Notes: generated from the letters alone by a model not told the origin. DNA of 64,000 nucleotides from Haloarcula halophila (GCF_029278565.1 NZ_CP119561.1:1-64000), one strand, 5' to 3'; shown: positions 19,494 to 28,413, counted from the stretch's first letter. Numbers and translations are program-made.

Positions 19494-21656
19494 ACTTCTT
19501 CCAATCTCGGTGAAGGCGGTCAAGTCCGTTTCCCGAGTTTCCGCGATCTCGCGTCGAACTTCTGTCCGATCCCAGCCAAGCGGTGCCAGCACACTCTCGA
19601 CAGCTCTGACGAGTTGCGTCTCGTAGTACGACGCATCGTACGACTCTATCTCTTCGTGGGCCAACGCGACCCGCCCTCGAGAACTCTTCTCGTCGTCGAC
19701 GACCACGTACTCGATATCCTGTCCTGGGTAGATGGCGAGGTCCTGGTCCCGAGCCCGCTTCAGCGCCGCCACGTTCTGTGTGTTCTGCGTGTACCCTTCC
19801 AGCGGCTTGGAGACACGATTCCGTTCGACGAGCTGCTCAACCGGCACCGTTCCAGCGTGGAGGCATTTGATCGCGTCCTGGAGACAGTCGAGTACGGCGT
19901 CCGGAGATCGAGTCGCGTCGAGCCGTTCGAGACAGTCCCGCTGGACGTTCTCGATGAACGGCGGGGTCGAGCGCTGCCGGGCTTCGATGCCTCTGATCTT
20001 GAAGTCGTCGTCGCCGGCGACCTTGCCGAAGTACTTCGTCAGCGCGCCGGCGTCGCTCTCGCGCTGCGGCACGAACGCCACCCAGTCGTAGTGGGCCTCG
20101 TGTTCGAGCCGAATCTCGACGCGTTCCGTGATCTCCGTCGCGAGCGTCCCGAGGTCCTCGCGGTCATCGTTGTCGATGTCGGGGTCCGGGGTCACCCAGA
20201 TGGAGTCGACGATGCCGTGGACGACGCGCCAGCCGCCAGCTTCCAGTCGCTGTTTCGACGTCAGCAGAATCTCGCGAGCGAACGCGTTGATCGTTTCGTG
20301 GCACTCGATGCGGCCGAACTTCGCGTTGCTGAACCCTTGATAGCCGAAGCAGGCGACGAGGATCCACTTCAGCGCTCCCGACCGCCCCTCTAGTTCTGCC
20401 AGTCGGTCCTTGTCGGGGTCGTCCCGTTCCTTCTCGTGACGGATGGCCGCCTTGATCTCGTCGCGGGCGTCGATGATCGGCTGGAGGACGTCGACGAGGT
20501 AGCCCCGGTCGTCGCAGATCGAGTACCCGAGGCCGGGGACGTCGTCGCGGTCGCTGTGGCAGTCACACCGGATGACGTCCGGCGATACGTTCCGGGTACA
20601 GATGATGTTCGGGTACAACGAGGAGAAGTCGAGTTCATGGACGTTCTCGTGAAACCCGACCTCGGGCGCGAAAATGAAGCCGCCACGGTCGGCGTCGTGG
20701 AGCGTCCCCATCGGCTTGTAGAACTCGTGACGCCAGGAGTTCCATGGCACGAGGACGTCGCGGTCGTGGGCCTCGCAGATCTGGATCGCCGTGAGCACGT
20801 TCCCGATCGACGCCCACACGAGCTCCTGAACGGGCTTGTTCGAGCGCGACACGAGGTCGAGGACGCCGTCGAGGTTGGTCTCCCCGTAGAAGAACGTGTT
20901 CGACTCGTCGATGATTGCCCGCCCGGGGACGTTGTACCGCGCCGGCGAGTGGCCGACGCGGCCGTAGCTCGAGTACGTCGACCGGCTCGCGAGCTGCTGG
21001 TAGTCGATGTCCGGCCACCGACTCAGCGAGAAGTCGTCGACGCCGGCAGCCGTCGCCATCTCGTACAGGGTCGGGACGATCTCGCTGGTTGAGCAGACCA
21101 GGACGTCCGGATCGTGCGCTTCGAGTGCCCCTTGGACGGCGGTCAGGATATCCGTCGGCGAGCCGGTGACGGTGTCGCCGCCGACGGACAGTTCCTCGTA
21201 GACGTCGTTGCTCGTTTCGGTCACCGGAACACTGAGCCGGAGCGTCGACAGTTCGCTCGCCGGCGTCGGATCGGCGCCGGTCTCCAGACAGTATCGGAAC
21301 TCTCGCGAGAAGTCGACGTTGAAGCAGGCGAGATCCCCGACTGGATAGGCCGACAACTGGCGCGCTTGCCGGGCGGGTGGAGTGATGCGGTCGATGTGGG
21401 CGACGTCGACCGTGAGAACGGCCTCCTCGTCTCGTCGAAAGCCCGGCCGTCGCGTAACCATCTCGGTCGCGACGACGTCCGGGTGCTGGTCGTACACCGA
21501 CTCGAGTGTCGTGAGGTCGAGGTCGGCATCAGGGTCGCGACCGGCCACGTAGAAGCGTGGGGTGTAGTCATCGCGCTCGGTCGCGACGGCGCCGTCGGCG
21601 GTTGCCTCCCACTCTAGGACGCGGCCGTCGTCCAGAAAGTCGATACTGAACGGCAT
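19491..21656 (-). CDS. Family-B DNA polymerase (haloarchaeal PolB2-like)
   Basis: At ~720 residues this is a shorter B-family polymerase. Motif A is ELDFSSLYPNIICTRN, motif B is LKWILVACFGYQGFSNAKFG and motif C is GIVDSIWVTPDPD, where the usual YGDTDS is reduced to a single well-placed Asp plus a Ser, so the catalytic centre is unusual. The 3'-5' exonuclease motifs near the N-terminus are not recognisable (LACFNVDFSREF is the nearest), so proofreading may be absent. Two bases separate the ATG at 21656 from the stop of the preceding gene (TGA-CG-ATG); a GTG at 21662 is an alternative. With the RecA-like neighbour it could act in repair or translesion synthesis, which is inference. Confidence 0.85.
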   Translation of the reverse strand: MPFSIDFLDDGRVLEWEATADGAVATERDDYTPRFYVAGRDPDADLDLTTLESVYDQHPDVVATEMVTRRPGFRRDEEAVLTVDVAHIDRITPPARQARQLSAYPVGDLACFNVDFSREFRYCLETGADPTPASELSTLRLSVPVTETSNDVYEELSVGGDTVTGSPTDILTAVQGALEAHDPDVLVCSTSEIVPTLYEMATAAGVDDFSLSRWPDIDYQQLASRSTYSSYGRVGHSPARYNVPGRAIIDESNTFFYGETNLDGVLDLVSRSNKPVQELVWASIGNVLTAIQICEAHDRDVLVPWNSWRHEFYKPMGTLHDADRGGFIFAPEVGFHENVHELDFSSLYPNIICTRNVSPDVIRCDCHSDRDDVPGLGYSICDDRGYLVDVLQPIIDARDEIKAAIRHEKERDDPDKDRLAELEGRSGALKWILVACFGYQGFSNAKFGRIECHETINAFAREILLTSKQRLEAGGWRVVHGIVDSIWVTPDPDIDNDDREDLGTLATEITERVEIRLEHEAHYDWVAFVPQRESDAGALTKYFGKVAGDDDFKIRGIEARQRSTPPFIENVQRDCLERLDATRSPDAVLDCLQDAIKCLHAGTVPVEQLVERNRVSKPLEGYTQNTQNVAALKRARDQDLAIYPGQDIEYVVVDDEKSSRGRVALAHEEIESYDASYYETQLVRAVESVLAPLGWDRTEVRREIAETRETDLTAFTEIGRS

Positions 21657-21658
21657 CG

Positions 21659-21964
21659 TCACGGGTTCGCGTCCGGTGGGGCACTCTCCTGGTCATCGCG
21701 TGCTGCGACCGCGGCTTCGAGCTCCTCGAGGCGCTCTTCGTGGTCGTCGAGGCGCTCCTCCTGTTCGAGATCGATGCTGAGCAGCGCCGGCAGCAGCGGG
21801 TTCTGGTGGTTCAACAGCCCGCTCGCGTCGGCGTGCTTGCGGGCGTACTCGAACAGCCGGTCGAAACGTGGTTGGTCGCGACGCCGCAGTGCCCGGCGGA
21901 ACTCCGCCCAGCGCTCTTCGATGGCCCGGAGCGTATCCCGGTACGTCGGGTTCGTGCGCCCCAT
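21659..21964 (-). CDS. Small conserved protein of the polymerase operon
   Basis: The 101-residue protein starts MGRTNPTYRDTLRAIEERW and ends in an acidic helix-rich tail with a heptad-like segment (EERLDDHEERLEELEAAVAA). The ATG at 21964 follows the preceding stop by 2 nt (TAG-CG-ATG), the same spacing as to polB, so three genes form one tightly coupled operon. The open frame extends 11 codons further upstream but that part overlaps the neighbour. No catalytic motif is visible; a bridging or regulatory role in the polymerase complex is speculative. Confidence 0.7.
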   Translation of the reverse strand: MGRTNPTYRDTLRAIEERWAEFRRALRRRDQPRFDRLFEYARKHADASGLLNHQNPLLPALLSIDLEQEERLDDHEERLEELEAAVAARDDQESAPPDANP

Positions 21965-21966
21965 CG

Positions 21967-22911
21967 CTATCGGCCTCCTGTCCCGGTCGCCGTCCACGCA
22001 TCAAGCAAGGGGTCCGTGGTGGTCGCCACCGTCTCACCGTCAGCGGTGACGCCCGTTCCGACGCCTTCCGGAGTCGGCGTCGACGGCGCCGGCGTCGTCG
22101 GTTCCACGCCGACCTGCGTGGCGCGTGCCGCGAGCAGCTGCCGCCAGTACGCGAACGTCGTCTGGTAGTACGCGCCGTCGTCGACGGGATAGACGAGCGT
22201 CTCGAAGTCCTCGCCGACGACCCGTGGCCCCATCCGGGTTTGCTCACACTCCAGGTGGTGGTCGGCGACCGTCGCGATCGATTCGGTGAATTCGTTTCGT
22301 TCGTTTCGCGTAACGAGCACCGGGATGTCGTACCCCTCGGCGTAGGTCGCTAACCGGGCAAGGACGCGGGCTTGGAGGGTTTTCGCGTGGGTCTCGCCAA
22401 GGGTATCTTCGGCGCGGTACTGGGCATCGACGGCCGGCGCGACGATGAGGGCGGGTGTGTGGGGCGACGTGTCCTCGTCACGACTCGGTTCCCCTCGACC
22501 GGCCGCCCTGGCGTCGGTGGTGGACATCTGGATCGACTTGTTCACTGCCGTCGGGAGATCACAGACGGCGCCGTAGTGCTGGTAGGCAGTGAATCCGCGT
22601 GCGACGTGGATTCGGTTGAGCAACCGTTGACTGGGCGCGATCTGAGCGAGTGTCGTCGTCGTCGCGTGGCCGTTTGCGTCGACCCAGAAGGCGGGTCCGT
22701 CGTGCAGGAGGAGATGGTCGAGCACGAGCGAGTGCAGGATCGGGACGCCGCGGCCTCCCTCGACGTCGAGCAGGGTGATGCCGTCGCCGAGTGACGGCAA
22801 CAACATCCCGTCCGTAGCCGGATCGGCCTGGTCAGCGAGGGACCGATTGCGGTCAGCTCCCCGAGTTGGCTGGTCCACCGCCAATCGGTTCGACGTTGAG
22901 TGTTCTCCCAT
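21967..22911 (-). CDS. RecA/RadA-like ATPase with degenerate P-loop
   Basis: Residues ~45-75 read DGITLLDVEGGRGVPILHSL, where a RecA-type Walker A would be, but the lysine-threonine pair is missing, and ALIVAPAVDAQYR occupies the Walker B position. The rest (YDIPVLVTRNERNEFTESIA, then VADHHLECEQTRMGPRVVG) follows the RadA core fold. It is therefore a probably inactive RecA-like protein. Inactivated RecA paralogues beside specialised polymerases are known in bacteria (ImuA-type mutagenesis cassettes) and the arrangement here looks analogous. The tail is Thr/Pro-rich. Confidence 0.65.
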   Translation of the reverse strand: MGEHSTSNRLAVDQPTRGADRNRSLADQADPATDGMLLPSLGDGITLLDVEGGRGVPILHSLVLDHLLLHDGPAFWVDANGHATTTTLAQIAPSQRLLNRIHVARGFTAYQHYGAVCDLPTAVNKSIQMSTTDARAAGRGEPSRDEDTSPHTPALIVAPAVDAQYRAEDTLGETHAKTLQARVLARLATYAEGYDIPVLVTRNERNEFTESIATVADHHLECEQTRMGPRVVGEDFETLVYPVDDGAYYQTTFAYWRQLLAARATQVGVEPTTPAPSTPTPEGVGTGVTADGETVATTTDPLLDAWTATGTGGR

Positions 22912-23067
22912 ACTCGACTAGTTGTCTACGTTCCCGATAAGCCGCGGCGTGTCGCTTCCGCGTTTCAGGAAACTCGATGTGATCCCCTCCAATCCCGGTA
23001 CAGTCCCGAGTTGTCTCCGTTTGGATCCTATTTCCGAGAATAGTTCCTGAATCGAGCGTACTTCGTG

Positions 23068-23111
23068 TTAACCAACACCCGGCCGTATTGACAGCGGTGT
23101 GTTGGTTAAAC
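23068..23111. promoter_or_regulatory. Inverted repeat upstream of the polymerase operon
   Basis: TTAACCAACAC (23068-23078) and GTGTTGGTTAA (23101-23111) form a perfect 11-bp inverted repeat with a 22-nt spacer, between the divergent RecA-like gene and the gene at 23183. It matches the repeat at 19455-19493, so both ends of the polymerase operon carry it. An operator is likely; a site for an element boundary is the alternative. Confidence 0.5.
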
Positions 23112-23182
23112 CTACCTGCTGCAGTCTCGAGCCTGACTGCTCGGAATGTTAATGCTCAACGCCACGTTGGAAGAGGTGCTCT

Positions 23183-23773
23183 ATGAGCTATCCACGAACC
23201 CACGTCGACCACCGAAACCCCGACCACCACGAGTCGATGCACCCAACTCGAAATATCGTGAACGCCCACGTTGTTGCCGGGGAATTCCTCACTTCGCGGT
23301 ACCACGAGGCGCTTCAAACTGTTCTCCATCCCCTCGGCGAGTCTTTGGACACCAAAGACCAACATGCGCTCAACGACCTTGGCATCGTCCATGCTACTGG
23401 TTCCTTGAACGAGCTATCCCCGATCGTTCGCACATACGTCAAACTCGATGAGTATTGGACACGCACCCATCGTACTGCGCTCAACGAACTATTCGCTGAT
23501 CGACGTGCTCACGTCCTGAGTTGCTGTACACGGTTCCTTTCTGAATTCTCTCGACACACACTCGAAGTCGAATCTGGCCGTTCCGGAACTGCGCTGGATA
23601 GTACCCTTGCCCCATTCCTGGAAAGCGGGTTTCTCTCACACACAGATGATGAGAAAACGCCTTATTCTGTTGATGAACACCACGCACTGTATCGACCGAC
23701 TGAACGGCTCTTCGACGCACTTCTTGACCAAGCACCTGTTCTCTGTGGTCTTCTGCCACCGACCGAGCTCTAA
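23183..23773 (+). CDS. Hypothetical haloarchaeal protein
   Basis: The 196-residue, His-rich, soluble protein starts MSYPRTHVDHRNPDHHESMH and is mostly predicted helix. No family is recognised. It has its own region upstream with the TTAACCAACAC inverted repeat and is divergent from the polymerase operon, so it may be coregulated with it. Confidence 0.5.
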   Translation: MSYPRTHVDHRNPDHHESMHPTRNIVNAHVVAGEFLTSRYHEALQTVLHPLGESLDTKDQHALNDLGIVHATGSLNELSPIVRTYVKLDEYWTRTHRTALNELFADRRAHVLSCCTRFLSEFSRHTLEVESGRSGTALDSTLAPFLESGFLSHTDDEKTPYSVDEHHALYRPTERLFDALLDQAPVLCGLLPPTEL

Positions 23774-23876
23774 TCGCACGATTCAGAGGCTTTTCGGCTC
23801 TGTAGAAATCCTCTTGGCCACATACCAATAGCCGGTACGTAAGCTTGCGAGTCTTACACACACGAAGGGGAAGGAT

Positions 23877-24473
23877 TCAACCGTCCTTTTCTATCGGAAG
23901 AACCCGCCCATCCTCCGTAACACGGAGATTTTCAAACTCTAAAGCCGTATTCAACTTCTCTACCACTTCTTGATGCTTCTTCTGCTCGCCGATATACTGC
24001 TTAGGATCCGCGGCCTTCTGAACAATCTGCACAACATATCGGTAATCCTCGCTGTTCAACTCTTGCAACTTCTCTTTAGCAATATAAACGCGATTACTAT
24101 GGCCCTCAGCCTTACTCCGCAACGGATCATCATGGCTTAAATTGTACCTCATTTCATCCGCGTCAAATCCAACTATCTCGAAGAAATCAGCTATCTCATC
24201 CGTACTACGTCCGTCAGCGATAACCTCTGCCAGTTCATCCAGCACCTCGTCACTGAACTGCTTCTTTTCCTTCAACTCCTCCAACCACTCTCCGCCTGCC
24301 AGATTCATTTCCTCTACTCTCTCTGACTCAGCGTATATACTCATCACCTCTTCCCACTTCGGCGTCCAGACATACTCATTCCCGTTACTATCCTGGAAGA
24401 TGATATCCATCTTGATTCTGTTATCTGGGAATGTACCCACAGAATCTATCTTGTCGAAGAACACCCGTTTCAT
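23877..24473 (-). CDS. Unknown protein of lower GC content, helix-rich
   Basis: The likely start is MKRVFFDKIDSVGTFPDN at 24473; a TATA-like AAACTATTT lies ~28 nt upstream (about 24498-24506, minus), although the open frame extends a further 39 codons to 24590. The protein has a helical, charged middle and a C-terminal section (KHQEVVEKLNTALEFENLRV then TEDGRVLPIE) that resembles the ends of some abortive-infection proteins, but I cannot assign it. Codon use is more AT-rich than in neighbours, which hints at recent acquisition. Confidence 0.5.
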   Translation of the reverse strand: MKRVFFDKIDSVGTFPDNRIKMDIIFQDSNGNEYVWTPKWEEVMSIYAESERVEEMNLAGGEWLEELKEKKQFSDEVLDELAEVIADGRSTDEIADFFEIVGFDADEMRYNLSHDDPLRSKAEGHSNRVYIAKEKLQELNSEDYRYVVQIVQKAADPKQYIGEQKKHQEVVEKLNTALEFENLRVTEDGRVLPIEKDG

Positions 24474-24683
24474 GCTTACACCAATCGGATGTAATGGTGA
24501 AATAGTTTTGTAGGTTGTCAGTAGAGAAGTACCGTTTATCTGTTTTCCATAGACGCCTCCTCTGTTGTATAGAACCTCTGTACTTGCCAATCATCCCAAA
24601 TCTACCATCAAACGAAGGGGCCTCAGAACCAGCCCTTCACATTTTCAAATACGTTGAAGACTCTCCCAGTTGGATCAGGATGT

Positions 24684-25373
24684 ATGTGTGGTCGAAACTC
24701 GCTTTTCATCGATCGGGCCGACCTCGAGGCCCGTTTCGATGCGGAGGTCGTCGCTGACGGCGGGTATACACCCCAATACAACATCGCGCCAGGTGAGGAC
24801 CTCTACATCATCACGAACGAGGCCTCCGACGAGATCGACGCCTACCACTGGGGGCTGATTCCGTTCTGGGCGGATGAGCACGAGGAGGGCATCATCAACG
24901 CTCGCTCCGAGACTGCCGGCGAGAAACGCGTCTTCGAGCGGGCGTGGGAATCACGTCCCTGTCTTGTCCTCTCGTCGGGGTTCTACGAGTGGAAATCACC
25001 GAACGGCGGGTCGAAACAACCCTACCGGATTCACCGGGAGGACGACCCCGCGTTTGCGATGGCCGGGCTCTGGGACGTCTGGGAGGGCGACGACGAGACG
25101 ATTTCGTGCGTGACAATTCTCACAACGGAGCCGAACGACCTGATGAACTCAATCCACGACCGGATGCCGCTCGTCCTTCCACAGGACGCGGAATCTGACT
25201 GGCTCGCCGCAGATCCGGACACCCGCAAAGAACTGTGCCAGCCGTATCCGAAGGACGATCTAGACGCTTACGAGATCTCGACGCGAGTTAACAACCCCGG
25301 CAACGACGATCCCCAGGTCATCGAGCCGCTGGACCACGAGCAATCAGGCCTCGGCGAGTTCAGTTCGGGATAG
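24684..25373 (+). CDS. SRAP domain protein (HMCES/YedK family)
   Basis: The true start is the ATG at 24684, giving MCGRNSLF: the Cys at position 2 becomes the N-terminal catalytic residue after Met removal. Further SRAP residues are visible in the PQYNIAPGEDL segment (Asn and Pro), ARSETAGEK, YEWK (Glu) and the H of SIHDRMPLVL. Family members form a covalent cross-link with abasic sites in single-stranded DNA and so protect replication forks. It is convergent with the orc1 gene at 25389, and part of a replication/repair neighbourhood with polB and RecA-like. Confidence 0.9.
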   Translation: MCGRNSLFIDRADLEARFDAEVVADGGYTPQYNIAPGEDLYIITNEASDEIDAYHWGLIPFWADEHEEGIINARSETAGEKRVFERAWESRPCLVLSSGFYEWKSPNGGSKQPYRIHREDDPAFAMAGLWDVWEGDDETISCVTILTTEPNDLMNSIHDRMPLVLPQDAESDWLAADPDTRKELCQPYPKDDLDAYEISTRVNNPGNDDPQVIEPLDHEQSGLGEFSSG

Positions 25374-25388
25374 TTGACGGCGTAACGG

Positions 25389-26417
25389 TCACTGCATCGG
25401 CGACGCCGCTGCCGAATCGACGAGCGAGTACTCTCGGTCTCGACTCGTCCCTTCCGCCTCGAGGAGGTTGTACTGCTCCATCTTCGAGAGGTACGTGCGG
25501 ATAGTCCGCTTCGTCCGCGGATCATCGACGTCCTCGGTATAGCGCTCGTGAATTTCGCTCGGCCCGACCGGGCCGTGCTCGCGAACGACGTCGTAGACGA
25601 CGCGCTGGTGCGGCGTGAGCGAGTCGAGGCTCTTCTGCTTGATCTGGGCCCGAGCATCCTCGGCGGCGTCCAGGAGAATGTCGTCGGTGATACGCTCGTG
25701 ATTCTCGCGATCTGCCTTGCCGGCGGCCGTTCGAAGGATGCCGATTGCGAGGCGGGCGTCGCCGGCGGCCGCGTCGGCCATCCGGTAGAGCTGGTCGTCG
25801 GTGATGACGTCCTCGTCGAGCCCCCACTTTGCCCGAGCACTCAGGATGTCGTACAGCTGCTCGTCGTGGTACTTGTCCATCCGGACGTGCTCGCTGGAGC
25901 GCAGTCGGCTCACGAGGCGGTCGTCGACGCGGCTGAACAGCTCCTCTTCCTTGTTCGCGATGCAGATGATTGCGAACTGCGGGAGGCTGTGGAGGTCGTA
26001 GATGACGCTGGGGTCTTCGAGCTGGTCGACCTCGTCGAGGATGACGACGGTTCGCGGGCCGTCGTGCTGCTGGAGGCGATCAACAAGTTCGTCGTGCGGC
26101 GTCGACTGCCGGTGGATGTCGATGGTCGCGCCGAGGTCGTCGAGAATCTGGTAGAGCGTCCGAAATCGGGTGTAGTTACGCCAGCAGTTGACGTAGATGG
26201 CCTCGACGTCGAGGACCTCCTCGCGCAGTCGTTCCGTGACGAACTTCGAGATACACGTCTTCCCCGTTCCGCTGGGTCCGGTGACGATAGCGGTGTCGGC
26301 GGGTTCTCCGTTCGTGATGGGCTCGAGGACGCTAGAGAGGTGGTTAACTTCCGCGTCGCGATGCTCAACTTCCCGAGGGACGAATCCGGCGCGGAGAACG
26401 CGAGCATCGCGGATCAT
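25389..26417 (-). CDS. orc1: Orc1/Cdc6 replication initiator (intact)
   Basis: The 342-residue protein has Walker A TGPSGTGKTCISKFVT, Walker B VVILDEVDQLEDPS, sensor 1 FAIICIANKEE, sensor 2 AAGDARLAIGILRTAA and a C-terminal winged helix (LTPHQRVVYDVVREHGP). It is a compact Orc1/Cdc6 of the type common on haloarchaeal plasmids and islands. It is followed by the converging SRAP gene. The 180-bp upstream region carries TTTCCGGAAA palindromes (see separate entry) and could be its binding site. Confidence 0.9.
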   Translation of the reverse strand: MIRDARVLRAGFVPREVEHRDAEVNHLSSVLEPITNGEPADTAIVTGPSGTGKTCISKFVTERLREEVLDVEAIYVNCWRNYTRFRTLYQILDDLGATIDIHRQSTPHDELVDRLQQHDGPRTVVILDEVDQLEDPSVIYDLHSLPQFAIICIANKEEELFSRVDDRLVSRLRSSEHVRMDKYHDEQLYDILSARAKWGLDEDVITDDQLYRMADAAAGDARLAIGILRTAAGKADRENHERITDDILLDAAEDARAQIKQKSLDSLTPHQRVVYDVVREHGPVGPSEIHERYTEDVDDPRTKRTIRTYLSKMEQYNLLEAEGTSRDREYSLVDSAAASPMQ

Positions 26418-26467
26418 CGTTGCTTGATAGACTGGTTTTGCCCTAACCGTAAAAGCGTGACCGGGTT

Positions 26468-26557
26468 GTTTCCGGAAACCCCTATTCGGTGTTCATTATA
26501 AAACACAACCCTACGCAGTGACGCGATTCTTTTGTGGAAGTAGTATATTTCCGGAAT
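26468..26557. repeat. TTTCCGGAAA palindromes upstream of orc1
   Basis: GTTTCCGGAAAC (26468-26479) is a perfect 12-bp palindrome and ATTTCCGGAAT (26547-26557) a near copy, with a TATA-like ATTATAAAAC between them. Two such sites upstream of an orc1 gene are compatible with a small origin or autoregulation. Confidence 0.4.
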
Positions 26558-26598
26558 ACTTGAGACCCCGTTAACTGAGTCAGATTGTTCGAAGTCAG

Positions 26599-26823
26599 CT
26601 ATTTAATTGGGGGACGGATAGCTCGCCATCGAACATCAACCGTTTCTCCTGATTCGAGCTGGATTCGATAGAGTCGTGAATCCCGTGAATCTCCTGTTTC
26701 CTTGCCGGCGTCGTCCGAGAAGATATTCACAATTACGCCGTGTTCTCCGTGATATTGGTGGTCTGGATCGGTTTCGTCGGGGATATCTATTCGGACCCGA
26801 TCCCCTTTGCTTGTATTTTCCAT
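26599..26823 (-). CDS. Small SH3/KOW-like protein of unknown function
   Basis: The 74-residue product starts MENTSKGDRVRIDIPDETDP, then HGEHGVIVNIFSDDAG and ends VDVRWRAIRPPIK. The pattern of short strands and conserved glycines suggests a small beta-barrel such as KOW/SH3. The open frame reaches upstream to 26850 but the Met at 26823 fits the domain. It is divergent from the BREX operon and could belong to it or to the replication neighbourhood. Confidence 0.55.
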   Translation of the reverse strand: MENTSKGDRVRIDIPDETDPDHQYHGEHGVIVNIFSDDAGKETGDSRDSRLYRIQLESGETVDVRWRAIRPPIK

Positions 26824-26934
26824 AGTGTATCGGTGGTATCTTGGACTCATCCCCGCTCGGCGATTAAACTCCTACGGAAACCAAGAGTAACCAGAGACGC
26901 TGGTTCTAAACCCTCCCCTATTGTGAGTGCACAT

Positions 26935-27591
26935 ATGACCCCTGCTGACGTCGCTGACGTGTTCGCCTCGACCAGAGAAACGCTTGAGAAAGCAGGTATG
27001 GCCGATGACTTCTTTCTGGATCTTGTCGCTTCCCGCCTTATAGTAGAACGGGTCGGTGAATCGAGTAATCAGGATTGGTGGGAGTCACGGGTTCTGTCTG
27101 GGACTGGTCGCACCCGGCTGTCTGAAGTAACCCCAAAAACACGGCTGAAATCCCGAATCACTCTCGCATTGAAAGTCGGCCGCAAAGCAGAATCGGATCG
27201 AGTTGCTGATGACTCAATCTCGCTTTTCTCCTTTGGGCCCCAGATAGAATCACGCCTTACCGCTGCAATCGAGGAACTGGAGAGCAACGACGAACTGACG
27301 TTTGAAGCACTCGAAGACCTGTCGGTCCAGCCGCTGGAAGAGGGCTGGACAGACAGTATTATTACCGCAACTGCGTCGAATATCTCCAGTTCAGACACCA
27401 CTGAGCCTCAGCAGAATCCAGGGACGGGTGAATCATATCTGGTTGGCGAGAGAAGTTATACGCAAGATGAGATTGAGCCCGACAAATGGAGAATCCTCAC
27501 CACTCTCCTCCGGGGCTACGGGCAGTGCACCGACCAGCTTCAGGTGCCGTACTACACCCTTGAGTCAGAACTTAAATCAGAGAACGCGTGA
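26935..27591 (+). CDS. brxE: BrxE-like protein, first gene of the BREX operon
   Basis: The 218-residue protein begins MTPADVADVFASTRETLE. Residues ~30-75 (LVASRLIVERVGE, QDWWESRVLS, LSEVTPKTRLKSRI, then ISLFSFGPQIE) follow the order of conserved positions I recall for BrxE of type 6 BREX systems (RLLVGYLGE-like, WW, P-K/R-T, LFR/LF). A TATA-like TTCTAAA ~30 nt upstream supports 26935. It precedes brxA by 9 nt. The role of BrxE is not known in the family. Assignment is by motif order, not alignment, so moderate confidence. Confidence 0.6.
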   Translation: MTPADVADVFASTRETLEKAGMADDFFLDLVASRLIVERVGESSNQDWWESRVLSGTGRTRLSEVTPKTRLKSRITLALKVGRKAESDRVADDSISLFSFGPQIESRLTAAIEELESNDELTFEALEDLSVQPLEEGWTDSIITATASNISSSDTTEPQQNPGTGESYLVGERSYTQDEIEPDKWRILTTLLRGYGQCTDQLQVPYYTLESELKSENA

Positions 27592-27600
27592 TGAGTTCGT

Positions 27601-28413
27601 ATGAGTAACGAACCCGTCGAACCAGAGGATGGAGAAGAGGTAGAGAACGAAGAGAGCCTCGACCCGAAAATCGCCCATCACAGCACGTACATCGACGAGA
27701 CGAAACGGATTCTCCAAACCTACGTCGAATGTGGTTCCTACGAGGAGCTGGAACGCCGTGTCGTCGAGGGGAATATCCTGAACAAGAATACTGACGAATA
27801 TAGAACGAACATTCTTCGGGAGGTTACGCGTCGACACATCCCCGACAAAGAGGAGTACACCGAGACCCCGCTGATGCAGGTGATAACCTCGGAGGTCCGT
27901 AGTGACGTTATCGACTGGTGTCTCTACTACGAGTTCGCCCAAGATCCGTTCATCCGACTCGTTACCACCGATTTCCTCTACCCCGAATTTGAGCGTGGAA
28001 CGCTCTCCGTCCAAGCAGTCGACATCGTAGAGTTCATCGAATCGATTCAGGAGAACTACGCCGACCTGCGGGATCGCTCTGAGTCAACAATAAACGAGGC
28101 CGCTACGAAGTACCTCACCGCCCTCCGCAACTTCGGTCTCTTAGAGGGAACCCAACGGAAGGAATTTGCAGTCACATACATCCCTGATGAGACTATCGCG
28201 TACGTGGTGTATCGACTATTCCAGAAAGACGTGAACTCGGCATCAGAGATTATTGAACACGACGACTGGAAACTGTTCCTTATGAACGAGTCGGAAGTAC
28301 AGCGACGGATTCGAGATATCTCCCCGCAGTACGTAAATTATGAGAAACGTGGCTCTACACAACGACTCGTGAGAAAGCACGACAGTATGGAGGATCTCAT
28401 CGATGCCTTCTGA
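27601..28413 (+). CDS. brxA: BrxA (DUF1819) BREX protein
   Basis: The 270-residue protein has features of the DUF1819 family: LDPKIAHHSTYIDETKRILQ, then NILNKNTDEYRTNILREVTR and WCLYYEFAQDPFIRLVTTDF with FLYPEFERGTLS. BrxA is a small DNA-binding protein of BREX; its exact part in phage exclusion is not settled. An acidic N-terminal tail of ~20 residues precedes the domain. It overlaps brxB by 11 nt, implying coupled translation. Confidence 0.85.
   Translation: MSNEPVEPEDGEEVENEESLDPKIAHHSTYIDETKRILQTYVECGSYEELERRVVEGNILNKNTDEYRTNILREVTRRHIPDKEEYTETPLMQVITSEVRSDVIDWCLYYEFAQDPFIRLVTTDFLYPEFERGTLSVQAVDIVEFIESIQENYADLRDRSESTINEAATKYLTALRNFGLLEGTQRKEFAVTYIPDETIAYVVYRLFQKDVNSASEIIEHDDWKLFLMNESEVQRRIRDISPQYVNYEKRGSTQRLVRKHDSMEDLIDAF

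Noticed and set aside
20436-21092. Long plus-strand ORF of 218 residues opposite polB
   Set aside because: Val/Asp/Arg-rich shadow of a GC-rich gene; no start context and the minus-strand product has polymerase motifs.
19491-22911. Casposon (PolB-containing mobile element)
   Set aside because: No Cas1-like integrase nearby and PolB is not of the protein-primed type.
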